From: Candidatus Bathyarchaeota archaeon BA1 | GTDB taxonomy: Archaea > Thermoproteota > Bathyarchaeia > Bathyarchaeales > Bathyarchaeaceae | Length of the DNA: 64,000 nucleotides | Direction: 5' to 3' | NCBI GenBank assembly: GCA_001399805.1 | Contig: LIHJ01000089.1 | Coordinates: forward strand, 63,641 to 127,640 | Shown: positions 1-8,944 of the stretch, in pieces | Layout of the letters: each line of letters opens with the position of its first letter | Numbering within the stretch: position 1 is the first letter of the stretch | Notes under the pieces: generated by a model | What the model was told of the DNA's origin: nothing | Seen by the model: only the letters and a program-made list of their open reading frames with translations | Database searches by the model: none | Program-made: the position numbers and the translations under genes

Positions 1-2
1 TA

Positions 3-2825
3 TTTGGGTACACCCCCAGGCGCACCGCAGACATCGCCGAGCGCCTATACCTCGGGGCCCTGATCTCCTACCCAAGAACTAGTGTGGATTATGATGAGAA
101 TATATTTATCATCGACGAGTATGGAGAAACCCACATTGTTAAAATTGGTAATTTTGTTGATTCTTTGCTTCAACGTTCGTTGGATGTACAAGTTCATGGT
201 GAACATGAAATACTTCCCCTAAAGTGGCAATTCAAAACTTTTGTTGTCGATCCCCATACATTCAAAGTTGTAGTGAAGCCAATAAGTGCTGTAATTCGTC
301 ATCCAGTTATGTATGATCTCTATGAAGTAAGGACCAGGGGTGGCCGCGCTGTTAGAGTAACTGCTGATCATAGTCTATTTACATGGCACAATGGAAATTT
401 GATTCCAATACCCACAAAGAATTTGAAAGTAGGGGATTACATTATAGTAATAAAAAACGTCCAATTTAACCAATCTTTAAGCTCAATTAGTCTCATTGAT
501 GAAATAATTAAGCAAGGTATTGAAAATCACTTTACGTTGGTTAACTGGAAAAATAATAAGCAACTCCTCCAAAAGTCATACCAAAAAGGGCTAATTGAAG
601 GTGCTAATTATCGCTTTAGAAACGCTATCCCGCTAAATATCGCTCTGAAGCTTGTAGGCGCAGAAGACATTAACGCACCTAGACTACGTATTAGAGCGAG
701 AAGTGGCAAGAACGAAATAACATTGCCATTAATAATGCAAATGACGCCGGAGATTGCTAGACTCTTAGGTTACTTTACATCAGAGGGATGTTCATGGTAC
801 AAACAAGGGAACAAAAGTTGTTATGAGGTCGCTTTAAGACAATATAACTTTATCATTTTGAAGGATATGGAAAAATCGGCGCTTGCGGTATTTGGCGATG
901 ATATAAAAATTGACTCGTCATGCACGAAAATTAGAGTTTATGGAAAAACGCCATTGAAAATTTTGCAGATCTTCAACTTAGGTGAAGATGCTATGAGCAA
1001 ACGTGTTCCAGAAGTAATCCTCTCAGCTCCGCCAAACATTATAGCCGAGTATTTGAAAGCATATTTTGCAGGCGATGGCACAGTCAGTAAAGACACCGTG
1101 GAAGCCCGTACTGTAAGCCGTGAGCTGGCAAATGGAATCGTGTTTTTACTACTGCACCTCGGCATATTTGCTACCCTCGAAAGATGCTCTCCATCAAAAG
1201 TAAGGCAACAATGGCATTATCGCATTGTAATAAGTGGAACCCATAATCTGGCACGTTTTTATAATTTCGTTGGGGTAATAAAGGAAAGCCATAAGGCAAA
1301 GCTTGAACAAAAAACTCAAAAGATAAATCTTGTCTATCCAACCCGTATTAACAGCATTCCTAAGTCAGCTTTAACAGACTGGTCACAATTATATAATCCA
1401 AAAACTACCATCCATAAAACGAAACACATCAACTTATTTCAACTTCAGAAAATTGAAGACAAAATAAAGGTCCTGGAAAATCTGCTAACTCCACCGCAAT
1501 GGCGTACACGATTGAAAATGATCCTTGAACGTACAAGCCTTGTTTTAAAAGATGCAAAATCTCTTCTTCAAAGCGACATTGGACTGTCAGAAATTGTTTC
1601 CATAGAAAGAGTTCAATCAACAAGGAGTTATGTTTACGATATATCAGTGGATGGATACGAGAACTTTTTAGGGGGCTTAGGATGCGTACTTTTGCATAAC
1701 AGTAGCCAAAAACTGCCGCCAGTAATCAACTACCGAGCAATACTTCACGCGTTAGGTCGGGAAACCATGTATAAAGACATGGCTTCGGATCTTCTTGCAA
1801 GGGAGGAATTGAAACCACACGAGGGGAAACGGGAAGATCCTGCGCATCCCGCGATCTATCCGACGGGCAACTTGCCGGAAAGAGCGTTAAACGACCCTGA
1901 AAAGAGGGTATGGGATCTGATTGTTAGGCGCTTCATGGCAGTTTTCGGCGAACCAGCGATTAAGCAGGGCGTAAGGGTTTTCATAGCGATAAACGGACAT
2001 CATTTCTACTTGCGGGGAAGGCAGGTTTTAAAAGAGGGTTGGATGCGCTTTTACAAGCCATACATACGAACTGAGGAGGTGTTGTTACCCCCTATCAAAG
2101 AGGGGGACATCATTCAGTTAAAGCGTATAATGAGAGAGGATAAATTTACAAAACCCCCGCCACGCTGCAACCCAAGCAGCCTTCTTAGGAAAATGGAGGA
2201 TATTGGAATCGGCACAAAGGCGACCAGGGCGGACATCATCGAGACCCTTTATGACAGGAGATACATCATGGAGGAGCGAATCATGGTAACCGATCTGGGG
2301 TTCGATGTCGTGGATATTCTTCGCAAATACTGCCCAGGGGTGATCTCAGTAAAGCTCACCCGAGAGCTTGAGGAAAGGATGGAGCAGATCCAACGTAACA
2401 GTGAGAAGAGGGATAATGTGCTTGTGGAGGCTGTTGATCGGCTAAAACCTATGCTGGAGGGGTTTAAGGAGAGGGAGGAAATGATTGGTCTCGCGTTAAG
2501 TAACTCCATCAAAAAGGCTCGGATGCAAGAGCGAGTCGTCGGCAGCTGCCCAAACTGCAACACTGGTCAATTGATGATTCTATACTCACGAAGGACAGGG
2601 AAGCGTTTTATTGGCTGCACCAACTACTTTAAGGGCCTTTGCAAAACCTCATTCCCCCTTCCCCAACGAGGAGCCGTGAAGCCAGCCCGAAAGGGCTGTC
2701 GTGCCTGTGGATGGCCAATAGTGCAGGTGCGGACTAGGATCAGAAGACCTTGGATGTTGTGCATTAACCCCAATTGCCCATTAAAGGAGCAAAGGAAACT
2801 GGCAATTGGTGGGAGTGCCCAATAA
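3..2825 (+). CDS. topA: DNA topoisomerase I (type IA), 5'-truncated by the window, intein-containing
   Basis: Type IA topoisomerase, which relaxes negative supercoils through a 5'-phosphotyrosine intermediate. The frame is open from base 3 and reads into the active-site block ISYPRT, where Tyr is the expected nucleophile. It is then interrupted by an in-frame intein and resumes with SSQKLPP and the rest of the topoisomerase domain (about 374 residues). The motif near GIGTKATRADIIETLY is typical of the family. The C-terminus carries two zinc-ribbon-like modules (CPNC...C...C and CRAC...C...C), as in archaeal TopA; reverse gyrase usually lacks such a tail. The N-terminal Toprim part lies outside the window. 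A 4-cysteine small protein follows directly at the stop codon. The family call is secure; TopA rather than reverse gyrase is inferred from the zinc tail. Confidence 0.9.
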   Translation, partial: FGYTPRRTADIAERLYLGALISYPRTSVDYDENIFIIDEYGETHIVKIGNFVDSLLQRSLDVQVHGEHEILPLKWQFKTFVVDPHTFKVVVKPISAVIRHPVMYDLYEVRTRGGRAVRVTADHSLFTWHNGNLIPIPTKNLKVGDYIIVIKNVQFNQSLSSISLIDEIIKQGIENHFTLVNWKNNKQLLQKSYQKGLIEGANYRFRNAIPLNIALKLVGAEDINAPRLRIRARSGKNEITLPLIMQMTPEIARLLGYFTSEGCSWYKQGNKSCYEVALRQYNFIILKDMEKSALAVFGDDIKIDSSCTKIRVYGKTPLKILQIFNLGEDAMSKRVPEVILSAPPNIIAEYLKAYFAGDGTVSKDTVEARTVSRELANGIVFLLLHLGIFATLERCSPSKVRQQWHYRIVISGTHNLARFYNFVGVIKESHKAKLEQKTQKINLVYPTRINSIPKSALTDWSQLYNPKTTIHKTKHINLFQLQKIEDKIKVLENLLTPPQWRTRLKMILERTSLVLKDAKSLLQSDIGLSEIVSIERVQSTRSYVYDISVDGYENFLGGLGCVLLHNSSQKLPPVINYRAILHALGRETMYKDMASDLLAREELKPHEGKREDPAHPAIYPTGNLPERALNDPEKRVWDLIVRRFMAVFGEPAIKQGVRVFIAINGHHFYLRGRQVLKEGWMRFYKPYIRTEEVLLPPIKEGDIIQLKRIMREDKFTKPPPRCNPSSLLRKMEDIGIGTKATRADIIETLYDRRYIMEERIMVTDLGFDVVDILRKYCPGVISVKLTRELEERMEQIQRNSEKRDNVLVEAVDRLKPMLEGFKEREEMIGLALSNSIKKARMQERVVGSCPNCNTGQLMILYSRRTGKRFIGCTNYFKGLCKTSFPLPQRGAVKPARKGCRACGWPIVQVRTRIRRPWMLCINPNCPLKEQRKLAIGGSAQ
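81..1700 (+). other. Intein with LAGLIDADG homing endonuclease domain inside topA
   Basis: A 540-residue protein intron that splices itself out of TopA. It begins at Ser1 (AGT at 81, right after YPRT) and ends ...LLHN, followed by Ser+1 (AGT at 1701), so splicing would restore YPRT-SSQKLPP. Splicing block B is seen as RVTADHSLF (the T-x-x-H motif), block F near YVYDISVDGYENF, and block G as CVLLHN. Two LAGLIDADG-like helices are present: LLGYFTSEGC and YLKAYFAGDGT. The domain should therefore be a DOD-type homing endonuclease; both helices keep an acidic residue (E, D), so it may be active. Base composition is visibly more AT-rich than the flanking topA exteins, consistent with lateral acquisition. 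Confidence 0.92.
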
Positions 2826-3068
2826 ATGAGTGAAAAGGGCTCTAAATCTAACCCCTCTGGAAAATGTGAAATTTGTAGCCGGGAATCCATAAATAAGTAC
2901 TGTGAGCTGCACGAGAAAGCGTATAAAATTATTGTTAGAAAATACGACGATTGGAGAAATGCCCTAGGCATTACATGGAAGGAATACTTAAATGAGGTTG
3001 CGAGGAATCCATATACGGGGTCTTGGGCCAGGGAAGTGGCGGAGCACCTCATGAAAAGTGAGGGATAA
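2826..3068 (+). CDS. Small zinc-finger-like hypothetical protein
   Basis: An 80-residue protein that starts one base after the topA stop codon, so it is probably translated from the same message. Near the N-terminus it has C-x2-C, then C and H (CEICSRESINKYCELH), a plausible single zinc-binding knuckle. The rest is a charged helical segment rich in Trp and Tyr. I do not recognise a named family. The position directly behind topA and ahead of a membrane protein suggests co-transcription, not a shared function. Confidence 0.6.
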   Translation: MSEKGSKSNPSGKCEICSRESINKYCELHEKAYKIIVRKYDDWRNALGITWKEYLNEVARNPYTGSWAREVAEHLMKSEG

Positions 3069-3071
3069 AAA

Positions 3072-3503
3072 ATGCGGAGAATCGCGCGGAGGTTGGCCTC
3101 TATTCCTTATCACATGCGAAAAGTTTACCAGAAGGTATCAACCGCCAAGCCATCCTTATTCGTTCTGGCCGCCGTAGCCATAGCCCTTTCTGTTTTCCTT
3201 CTCGGGGGCGGGGTCTACGACATCCTAGAAAGAGAGATATACATAGCTATTCCTTTACGCGGGAGATGGGTCTTTTACTACCCCTACACGGTGCATGAGC
3301 AAACCATCCTCGACAGCCTGCTTTCCATGACCCTATATGCCATAGGAACCGTTGGTTTTCTCTTAACCTACCAAAGCACAAGGTACGCGTATAAACCCCG
3401 CCAGGCGTTCATTCTGCTGTTGGTGGGCGCCGTCTTCATTGTTGTCGCGTACCTATACATCGAGTATATCATATGGCTAAAGCTCACCGCCCCATACCAG
3501 TAA
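3072..3503 (+). CDS. Small integral membrane protein of unknown function
   Basis: A 143-residue protein with a basic N-terminus (about 25 residues) followed by three clear hydrophobic spans: about residues 27-48, 78-98 and 110-132. A polar loop lies between the first and second spans. It starts 3 bases after the preceding small ORF, so topA, the zinc-knuckle ORF and this gene form one transcription unit. No catalytic motif is visible and no family could be assigned by eye. Confidence 0.6.
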   Translation: MRRIARRLASIPYHMRKVYQKVSTAKPSLFVLAAVAIALSVFLLGGGVYDILEREIYIAIPLRGRWVFYYPYTVHEQTILDSLLSMTLYAIGTVGFLLTYQSTRYAYKPRQAFILLLVGAVFIVVAYLYIEYIIWLKLTAPYQ

Positions 3504-3575
3504 CCAAAGGCCTTCATCCGTTTCCGAGGATTCGGTTTATGTGAGCCTTTAAGGCTATCCATGTACCTTTCATGC

Positions 3576-4073
3576 TCACCATAAGCTCTTTTTTAGACCC
3601 ATAAGATGTGCGAGGAAGTTTGTTATCAGGTGTATGGGAGGCGTAACAATTATGATGATTACGACGCTGAGCAGGGGTGGGGGTGAGACCGGGAGGGAGA
3701 GGAGGAGGGCCCCCAGAATGAAGTCAAGCTGATCAGCAATTGGGAGGGGAGAACCTGGCGCCCTATTCATTCGTCGTTTGATGAAAGACTTGGCTAAGTC
3801 GCCCACTAAAGCTCCCAACGAGAGCATGAAACCAAGCAATATGTTATATTGGAGTAGGGCATTTAGCGCAAAACCTACTGCTGTTCCAATAAATAAACCA
3901 AAGAAGAAGCCTTGAAAGGTCTTATGCGAGCCGAGTATCGGCCTTCCATCGGAAAAGGTTTTACCAGCATCGATGGGGCGACCACCACCAAAAATCACGG
4001 GTGCAGCATTGGCGCAATAAGCTGGGAATATGAAGCATAAGGCATTAAAAACGTCAATGACTGTTATGGACAT
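3576..4073 (-). CDS. carS: CDP-archaeol synthase (CarS, DUF46 family)
   Basis: Transfers CMP from CTP to digeranylgeranylglyceryl phosphate, giving CDP-archaeol, the activated precursor of archaeal polar lipids; acts in the membrane. The 165-residue length is normal for the family. The conserved cytosolic block GRPILGSHKTFQGFFFG and the later LGALVGDLAKSFIKRR segment with PIADQLDF are CarS signatures. The remainder is hydrophobic helices. It is convergent with the membrane-protein gene upstream in the window. It works downstream of the GGGP synthase encoded at 43.6 kb. Confidence 0.9.
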   Translation of the reverse strand: MSITVIDVFNALCFIFPAYCANAAPVIFGGGRPIDAGKTFSDGRPILGSHKTFQGFFFGLFIGTAVGFALNALLQYNILLGFMLSLGALVGDLAKSFIKRRMNRAPGSPLPIADQLDFILGALLLSLPVSPPPLLSVVIIIIVTPPIHLITNFLAHLMGLKKSLW

Positions 4074-4227
4074 CTTCTCTCATCATTATTTCAATTTGAG
4101 AGAGAAATAAAACAGTTAGCGTGACCTGTCCACCTTCTCTGTAAGATTTCCTACACTTACACCGGGGTCCAACAGGGGAACGTGAAAGAATTCTAAATCT
4201 CAGCTTCATATAAGTTGGCTGTCCCCT

Positions 4228-4758
4228 TTATGGGGGTTTACCCTTAAACCATATCTTGGCTAGTTCTTCAAAGTTTGGAAAGACCTTCTTCAAGATGGGA
4301 ATATACATTTTTTTCTCATCCTCGGTCACGTACTGGAATTGGAACTCCCCGGTGTAGGGGGCGGGCTCACCTTCTCTAGTGAGGAATTCGATGTGCATGA
4401 ATGGTTCGCCTCTCTTGATGGTGATGGGCTGCCGATCGTTACTTAGGTTGACGAGTTCAAGGGCTAGCCGCCCTATGAAGCCGCTGTGGACCTTGGCAGC
4501 GTTGAGGAAGGAAAGTCCCATTCTCCCATATCGGCTCTTTGCGGTGAGGTGTGCCACATACTCTGGTGGTGTAAATACAATCTCATAAGAAATGAGGTTC
4601 TTGTGCTCCAGGTAGTGGAGTGTGGTTTCCTCCTTCACCGTCAAAACGTATCCGTCGCCATCCAGGAGGTTGTAGTCGTAGGGGTAGATGCACCTATGCC
4701 TCTCAATGAGCTCGATCAGCTTGCTCTTCCCGAGAATGCACATTTTACACTCACCCAA
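4228..4758 (-). CDS. dcd: dCTP deaminase / dUTPase-family protein
   Basis: A 176-residue protein of the dCTP deaminase/dUTPase fold, supplying dUMP or dUTP for thymidylate synthesis and keeping uracil out of DNA. The core AKSRYGRMGLSFL carries the Ser and Arg positions of the family. The block SGFIGRLALELVN holds the catalytic-type Glu. Archaeal members may deaminate dCTP, hydrolyse dUTP, or both; the sequence alone does not decide. The N-terminal MGEC extension is short, and an alternative start five codons downstream is possible. Confidence 0.8.
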   Translation of the reverse strand: MGECKMCILGKSKLIELIERHRCIYPYDYNLLDGDGYVLTVKEETTLHYLEHKNLISYEIVFTPPEYVAHLTAKSRYGRMGLSFLNAAKVHSGFIGRLALELVNLSNDRQPITIKRGEPFMHIEFLTREGEPAPYTGEFQFQYVTEDEKKMYIPILKKVFPNFEELAKIWFKGKPP

Positions 4759-4803
4759 CTTAGCACTACTATTCGTTTGTGTTATATACTTCTTTTGGGC
4801 GGT

Positions 4804-5530
4804 TCAGTATCCGGCCTTCTTGTCCACTACATTGATCATTGGCTTGTTGTAAGCAAAACGCTTTAGGTTCTCGAAGATGGAGGTGGCCCGCTCCCAGTAA
4901 TGGGGCGTAGAGCCAGCCATATGAGGGGTGACTATCACATTTTTCATGCTCCAAAGCTCAGAGTGAGGGGGCAAGGGTTCGCTTTCGAAGACGTCTAATC
5001 CAGCGCTTGAAATCCACCCCTCTTTGAGGGCTCGAATGAGCGAGTCCTCTTTGATGATTTTTCCTCGACTGACATTGATGGGGTAGGCAGTCTTCATCAT
5101 ACCCCTCAGCTGATCCTCCCCGATCATTCCCTTAGTCTCGACAGTGAGGGGCACCGTAAGAACCACGAGGTCGGATTTGGCGAGTAATTCTTGTAAACTT
5201 TCAGGGGAGAACAGCTCATCCACATGGTCGGATTTGGTGGACGGTCTTCTCTTCGTGGCGATCACCTTCATGCCGAGGCACCTCGCCTTCCTAGCGACCT
5301 CACTTCCTATGCTGCCTAGCCCAACCACCCCAATGGTCTTACCAGTCAACTCGTCAACTGAAACCCCCTCTCATCAGTAGGTGCATCCCCCGAGTGAGGG
5401 AAAGCATCAACCCCAGGACATGTTCTGAGATGGGTTTGGGATGAACACCACTGGAGTTGGTGAGTATCACAGAGCTCTCTATCAACTCAGGGAAAAGAAA
5501 ATGATCCACACCCGCAGCGCGCGCCCGGAG
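4804..5530 (-). pseudogene. D-isomer 2-hydroxyacid dehydrogenase, N-terminally truncated and frameshifted
   Basis: The NAD-binding domain is intact: GVVGLGSIGSEVARKA is the dinucleotide-binding loop, and catalytic-type segments GLDVFESEPLPP and TPHMAGST follow. The open frame begins only at a TTG near 5349. Upstream, another frame reads GVDHFLFPELIESS, then TNSSGVHPKPISEHVLGL and MLSLTRGMHLLMR, which is the expected preceding part of the protein. The two frames are joined by a one-base shift near 5370. The first 70 or so residues of a normal 310-330-residue enzyme cannot be found; that area instead carries a ferredoxin-like ORF on the other strand. I read this as a decayed gene. Confidence 0.75.
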
Positions 5531-5635
5531 TACGAAGGAAAGACGAAATCCGTGGTGGTCAACAATGATGCATGCCTCCTATGCAGAGCCTGTGAGGTTC
5601 AATGCCCACAACAAGCAATAACAGTTACCGAGTAG
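5501..5635 (+). CDS. Mini-ferredoxin with a single 4Fe-4S motif
   Basis: From the ATG at 5501 the frame encodes 44 residues ending in C-x2-C-x2-C-x3-C-P (CLLCRACEVQCPQQAI), the classic ligand set for one 4Fe-4S cluster, so an electron carrier or a fragment of a larger iron-sulfur protein. The open frame extends upstream to 5441, but that part lies antisense to the readable dehydrogenase remnant. It could be the surviving tail of a longer polyferredoxin. Moderate confidence that it is expressed. Confidence 0.5.
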   Translation: MIHTRSARPEYEGKTKSVVVNNDACLLCRACEVQCPQQAITVTE

Positions 5636-5885
5636 CATCTATGAATCCATGTAACGCTCACACTCTCAATATGAAAGAATGGAAACCTTAAGAGAAAAAG
5701 CGCATCGGCTTTGTTTAAGCCAGCACTTAATTAGTTCCCGACATTTTTCTAATTTGTAGCACCCTACTGGGCGGCTTTATCCTCTCCTGAAATCTTACAT
5801 CGCTTAAGAGGGCGCTCCAGCTCAAAGCTCCATGTGGCTTTTCCTGGACAAATTATATTGGCATAGAACTCTAAATACTAAAGAC

Positions 5886-7499
5886 ATGCTGGATATAGTC
5901 ATAAAAAACGGATCCATTGTGGACGGGGCAGGAAATCCCTGGTTCAGAACGGACATAGGGGTTAAGGCAGGGAGAATATTCAAAATAGGTCGCCTCAGCG
6001 AGAGTCAGGGCGAGGCGGTAATAGATGCCAAGGAAGAAATTGTGGCACCAGGTTTCGTGGATATCCATAATCACTCCGACGGCTCCATCATAGCCGAGCC
6101 CATGGCGAGGAGCGCGGTCAGGCAGGGAGTAACCACCATAGTCATCGGCAACTGCGGCTCCAGCCTCGCCCCCATAACCGATGAGACGTTGCCAATGATG
6201 AGGAAGGAATTTGATGCAATACATGAGGGCTTTGAGATTCCGTGGAACTGGAGATCCTTCAGTCAATACCTAGATGGGCTGGGACATATACACCCCAGCA
6301 TAAACGTTGTTCCTTTGGTTGGCCATGGCATGGCGAGGACCGTGGTCATGGGCCTTGAAGCAGGCGACCCAAACACGGAGGAGCTCGAAACCATGAAAAA
6401 GCATGTGGAGCAAGCGATGGAAGCCGGGGCCTTCGGTTTATCAACTGGATTAATATACGCCCCGGGGTGTTTTGCAAAAACCGAGGAGATCATAGAGCTA
6501 TGTAAAGTTGTTGCGGAATATGGTGGAATTTACGCATCCCACATCAGAAGCGAGGGCCATGCTTTAAGCGAGGCTGTGAAAGAGGCGATAAGCATAGGGA
6601 GGAAGACCGGAGTTAGTGTCCAGGTATCCCATCACAAAGCATTTGGGAGGAAAAACTGGGGAAAAGTAAAAGAAACCTTAAGATTAATGGAAAACGCCAG
6701 AAAGGAGGGTGTTGAGGTTACATGCGACGTGTATCCATACATGGCTGGCATGACATCCCTTTCGGCCTTGCTTCCACCATGGGCGCGCGAGGGCGGAAGA
6801 GAGAGGACACTTGAGAGGTTAAGAGAATCCGGCTCATACCAAGAAATCCTAAGGGATCTAAAGTGGGAGGCACACACCTGGGAAAACCTCCTGGAGCTCG
6901 CAGGACCCGAGAACATCATAATTAGTATGTCGAACAAATTCAAGGATTATGAAGGTATGTCCCTTTCAAACATAGCTACCATTAGAGACACTGACACCTT
7001 CACAGCCATGCTCGATGTCCTACTGAAAGATGAGGCATTAACCGATATCCTTGTTAGAGGGATGCATGAGGATGACGTCCGCACGATCATTAAACATCCA
7101 TTATCCATGATCGGCACCGACAGCTGGATAGCCATCCCAGGGGTTGGTAAGCCTCATCCTCGGTTTTACGGCACCTATCCAAGGATTCTGTCAAGATACG
7201 TTAGGGAGCAGAAACTGTTGAGATTGGAGGAGGCTATCAGAAAAATGTCCTCTATGCCATGCCAAAAGCTGGGATTGTTCGACAGGGGCTTGATCAAGGA
7301 GGGATTCTGGGCGGATCTAGTCATTATAGACCAAGAAAGAGTGTTAGATAAGGCGACCTACGACAACCCGCATCAATATCCAAATGGCGTGGAGCACGTA
7401 ATCGTCAACGGAGAAATCGTTGTGAGGGATGGGGAGCATACCGGGAAACGTCCTGGAAGGGTATTAAGGAGAACCGGAGCCAAAGGCATAATAAGGTGA
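5886..7499 (+). CDS. N-acyl-D-amino-acid deacylase (D-aminoacylase, amidohydrolase)
   Basis: Metal-dependent amidohydrolase that removes N-acyl groups from D-amino acids. The 537-residue protein from ATG 5886 (MLDIVIKNGSIVDGAGNPW) fits the family length; the open frame starts 18 codons earlier, but the usual N-terminal beta-sandwich begins at this ATG. Metal ligands are visible in PGFVDIHNHSDG. The following VRQGVTTIVIGNCG, the segment ASHIRSEGH, and QVSHHKAFG (His ligands) match the D-aminoacylase/dihydroorotase-like superfamily. The C-terminal MIGTDSW holds the catalytic-type Asp. It stands alone, convergent with the hemK2 operon 3 bases away. Confidence 0.85.
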   Translation: MLDIVIKNGSIVDGAGNPWFRTDIGVKAGRIFKIGRLSESQGEAVIDAKEEIVAPGFVDIHNHSDGSIIAEPMARSAVRQGVTTIVIGNCGSSLAPITDETLPMMRKEFDAIHEGFEIPWNWRSFSQYLDGLGHIHPSINVVPLVGHGMARTVVMGLEAGDPNTEELETMKKHVEQAMEAGAFGLSTGLIYAPGCFAKTEEIIELCKVVAEYGGIYASHIRSEGHALSEAVKEAISIGRKTGVSVQVSHHKAFGRKNWGKVKETLRLMENARKEGVEVTCDVYPYMAGMTSLSALLPPWAREGGRERTLERLRESGSYQEILRDLKWEAHTWENLLELAGPENIIISMSNKFKDYEGMSLSNIATIRDTDTFTAMLDVLLKDEALTDILVRGMHEDDVRTIIKHPLSMIGTDSWIAIPGVGKPHPRFYGTYPRILSRYVREQKLLRLEEAIRKMSSMPCQKLGLFDRGLIKEGFWADLVIIDQERVLDKATYDNPHQYPNGVEHVIVNGEIVVRDGEHTGKRPGRVLRRTGAKGIIR

Positions 7500-7502
7500 G
7501 TG

Positions 7503-8132
7503 CTACAAAGCTGTACGCTTAGCTTGAATGACGATGATCGTTTCAAATGCAACCTTCCTTTCGACGAGAACCCTCACCTGCATCCCCTTCTCTTCAAGTT
7601 CCCGAATGGTCTCATCCACGCTGGAAAGAGTTGACCCAACTAAGAGGAGCCTACCGTCTCTCTTCAAATAATCTGGTGCCTGAAGGATGAATCGGTCAAT
7701 GATTCGTCGTCCGTTGGGTCCGCCCGCCCAAGCCTTCCCCACCCATGTTTTCTGCTCCCCTGCTTCTGTCGGCAAATATGGAGCATTAAAAATGATTATG
7801 CTGAACCGTTCAGTTTTCTTTATAGGCTCGAAGAGGTCGCCCTGCCGTATGTCCATCTTGTCTACGACATCGTTCAGTTTTGCGTTCAGTTTAGCACAGC
7901 GGATGGCGTAGGGATTTATATCCACGGCAACCACCTTTCTCGCCTTTTTTGCTGCCAGAGTGCCGAGTATTCCGCAGCCTGTGCCCATGTCCAAAACCAC
8001 ATCATTCCGGTTTACCGCGAGGTTTCCGGCGAGGAGGATGGTGTCCTCAGCTGGCTCATAAACATTCCTTAAAACGTAAAAGACATGATTATTGAAGAAG
8101 AGCTTTTTCGCAGATTTTCCTAGTGACTTCAT
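7503..8132 (-). CDS. HemK2/PrmC-like class I methyltransferase
   Basis: SAM-dependent methyltransferase of the HemK2/Mtq2 type, expected to modify the Gln of release factor aRF1 or a related target. Motif I is LDMGTGCGILG and the catalytic motif is FNAPYLP, an N-x-P-Y variant. YEPAEDTILLA near the N-terminus is diagnostic for HemK2. The open frame runs to 8183, but the Met at 8132 gives the usual short N-terminus, leaving a 44-base overlap with ksgA. Last gene of the minus-strand operon. Confidence 0.85.
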   Translation of the reverse strand: MKSLGKSAKKLFFNNHVFYVLRNVYEPAEDTILLAGNLAVNRNDVVLDMGTGCGILGTLAAKKARKVVAVDINPYAIRCAKLNAKLNDVVDKMDIRQGDLFEPIKKTERFSIIIFNAPYLPTEAGEQKTWVGKAWAGGPNGRRIIDRFILQAPDYLKRDGRLLLVGSTLSSVDETIRELEEKGMQVRVLVERKVAFETIIVIQAKRTAL

Positions 8133-8934
8133 TGGATAGCGCCCCAAAGTCTTCGGGTGCCAGTTCTCGCACCCGTCTATCATGAAGGAACAGGGAGTCC
8201 GCCAATCTTATTGCATTTTCTCGCCTCACCCCCCGCTTGCGCAAAAAAGGAACGATGGCGCTTCTCACCCTCTTATTTCGCTGAGTGAACAATGCCTGAA
8301 CCAGTTCGAAAAAGGCTTCCTCATCTTCTACCGAGAAGGGTGGCTCCTTCCTCGGCTTTAAACGCACCACCATGGAGTCCACATCTGGGGGCGGATAAAA
8401 CGTGTCTCTGGGCACGTGATCTAGAAGTTCTACCTCAGCTCGATAAGAGGTGGTGACTGTCAACCGTCCATAGTCCTTGCCACCCACAGGTGCGGCTAGC
8501 CTCTCTGCAAACTCCCTCTGAAACGTCAATACGGCACAGTCAAATCCTCTTTCCAGAAGCCAGAACAGCAAGGGAGACGAGATGGAATAGGGAGGGGTGG
8601 AAACCACCTTATTAAAAGGAGGAACTGAAACCTTCAGCACATCCCCCTCTATCAGCTCCACATTTCTTAAATCATAAAGTTGTTCCCTCAACACCCTAAT
8701 CAGCTTGGGATCAACCTCAACAGCAACAACCCTTTTACACCATTGAGAAAGAAGCTGCGTAAGGAAGCCTAAACCAGCTCCCACCTCCAAAACCACATCT
8801 GCCTTATTAACAGAGGCATAGAAGATCATTCTCAGTAACAAAGCACTATCCACTGCAAAGTTCTGCCCCAAACGCTCTTTAGGCAAAATCTTGTAAAGGT
8901 GGAGAAGACGCCTCGCCCTCTGAAGAAGGTCCAT
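8089..8934 (-). CDS. ksgA: 16S rRNA dimethyladenosine transferase KsgA/Dim1
   Basis: Dimethylates the two adjacent adenosines in the 3'-terminal hairpin of 16S rRNA. The 281-residue length is normal. LGQNFAVD, motif I LEVGAGLGFLT and AVEVDPKLI are clear. The catalytic motif, normally N-[LI]-P-Y, reads STPPYSISSP here, with Thr in the Asn position. FQREFAERL and YGRLTV are standard. It follows DUF655 by 10 bases and overlaps hemK2, an order widely kept in archaea. Confidence 0.9.
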   Translation of the reverse strand: MDLLQRARRLLHLYKILPKERLGQNFAVDSALLLRMIFYASVNKADVVLEVGAGLGFLTQLLSQWCKRVVAVEVDPKLIRVLREQLYDLRNVELIEGDVLKVSVPPFNKVVSTPPYSISSPLLFWLLERGFDCAVLTFQREFAERLAAPVGGKDYGRLTVTTSYRAEVELLDHVPRDTFYPPPDVDSMVVRLKPRKEPPFSVEDEEAFFELVQALFTQRNKRVRSAIVPFLRKRGVRRENAIRLADSLFLHDRRVRELAPEDFGALSNEVTRKICEKALLQ

Positions 8935-8944
8935 TCTCCTACCA

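Noticed and set aside
3..2825. Reverse gyrase instead of topoisomerase I
   Set aside because: The C-terminal zinc ribbons fit TopA. The N-terminal part is outside the window, so this is not fully excluded.
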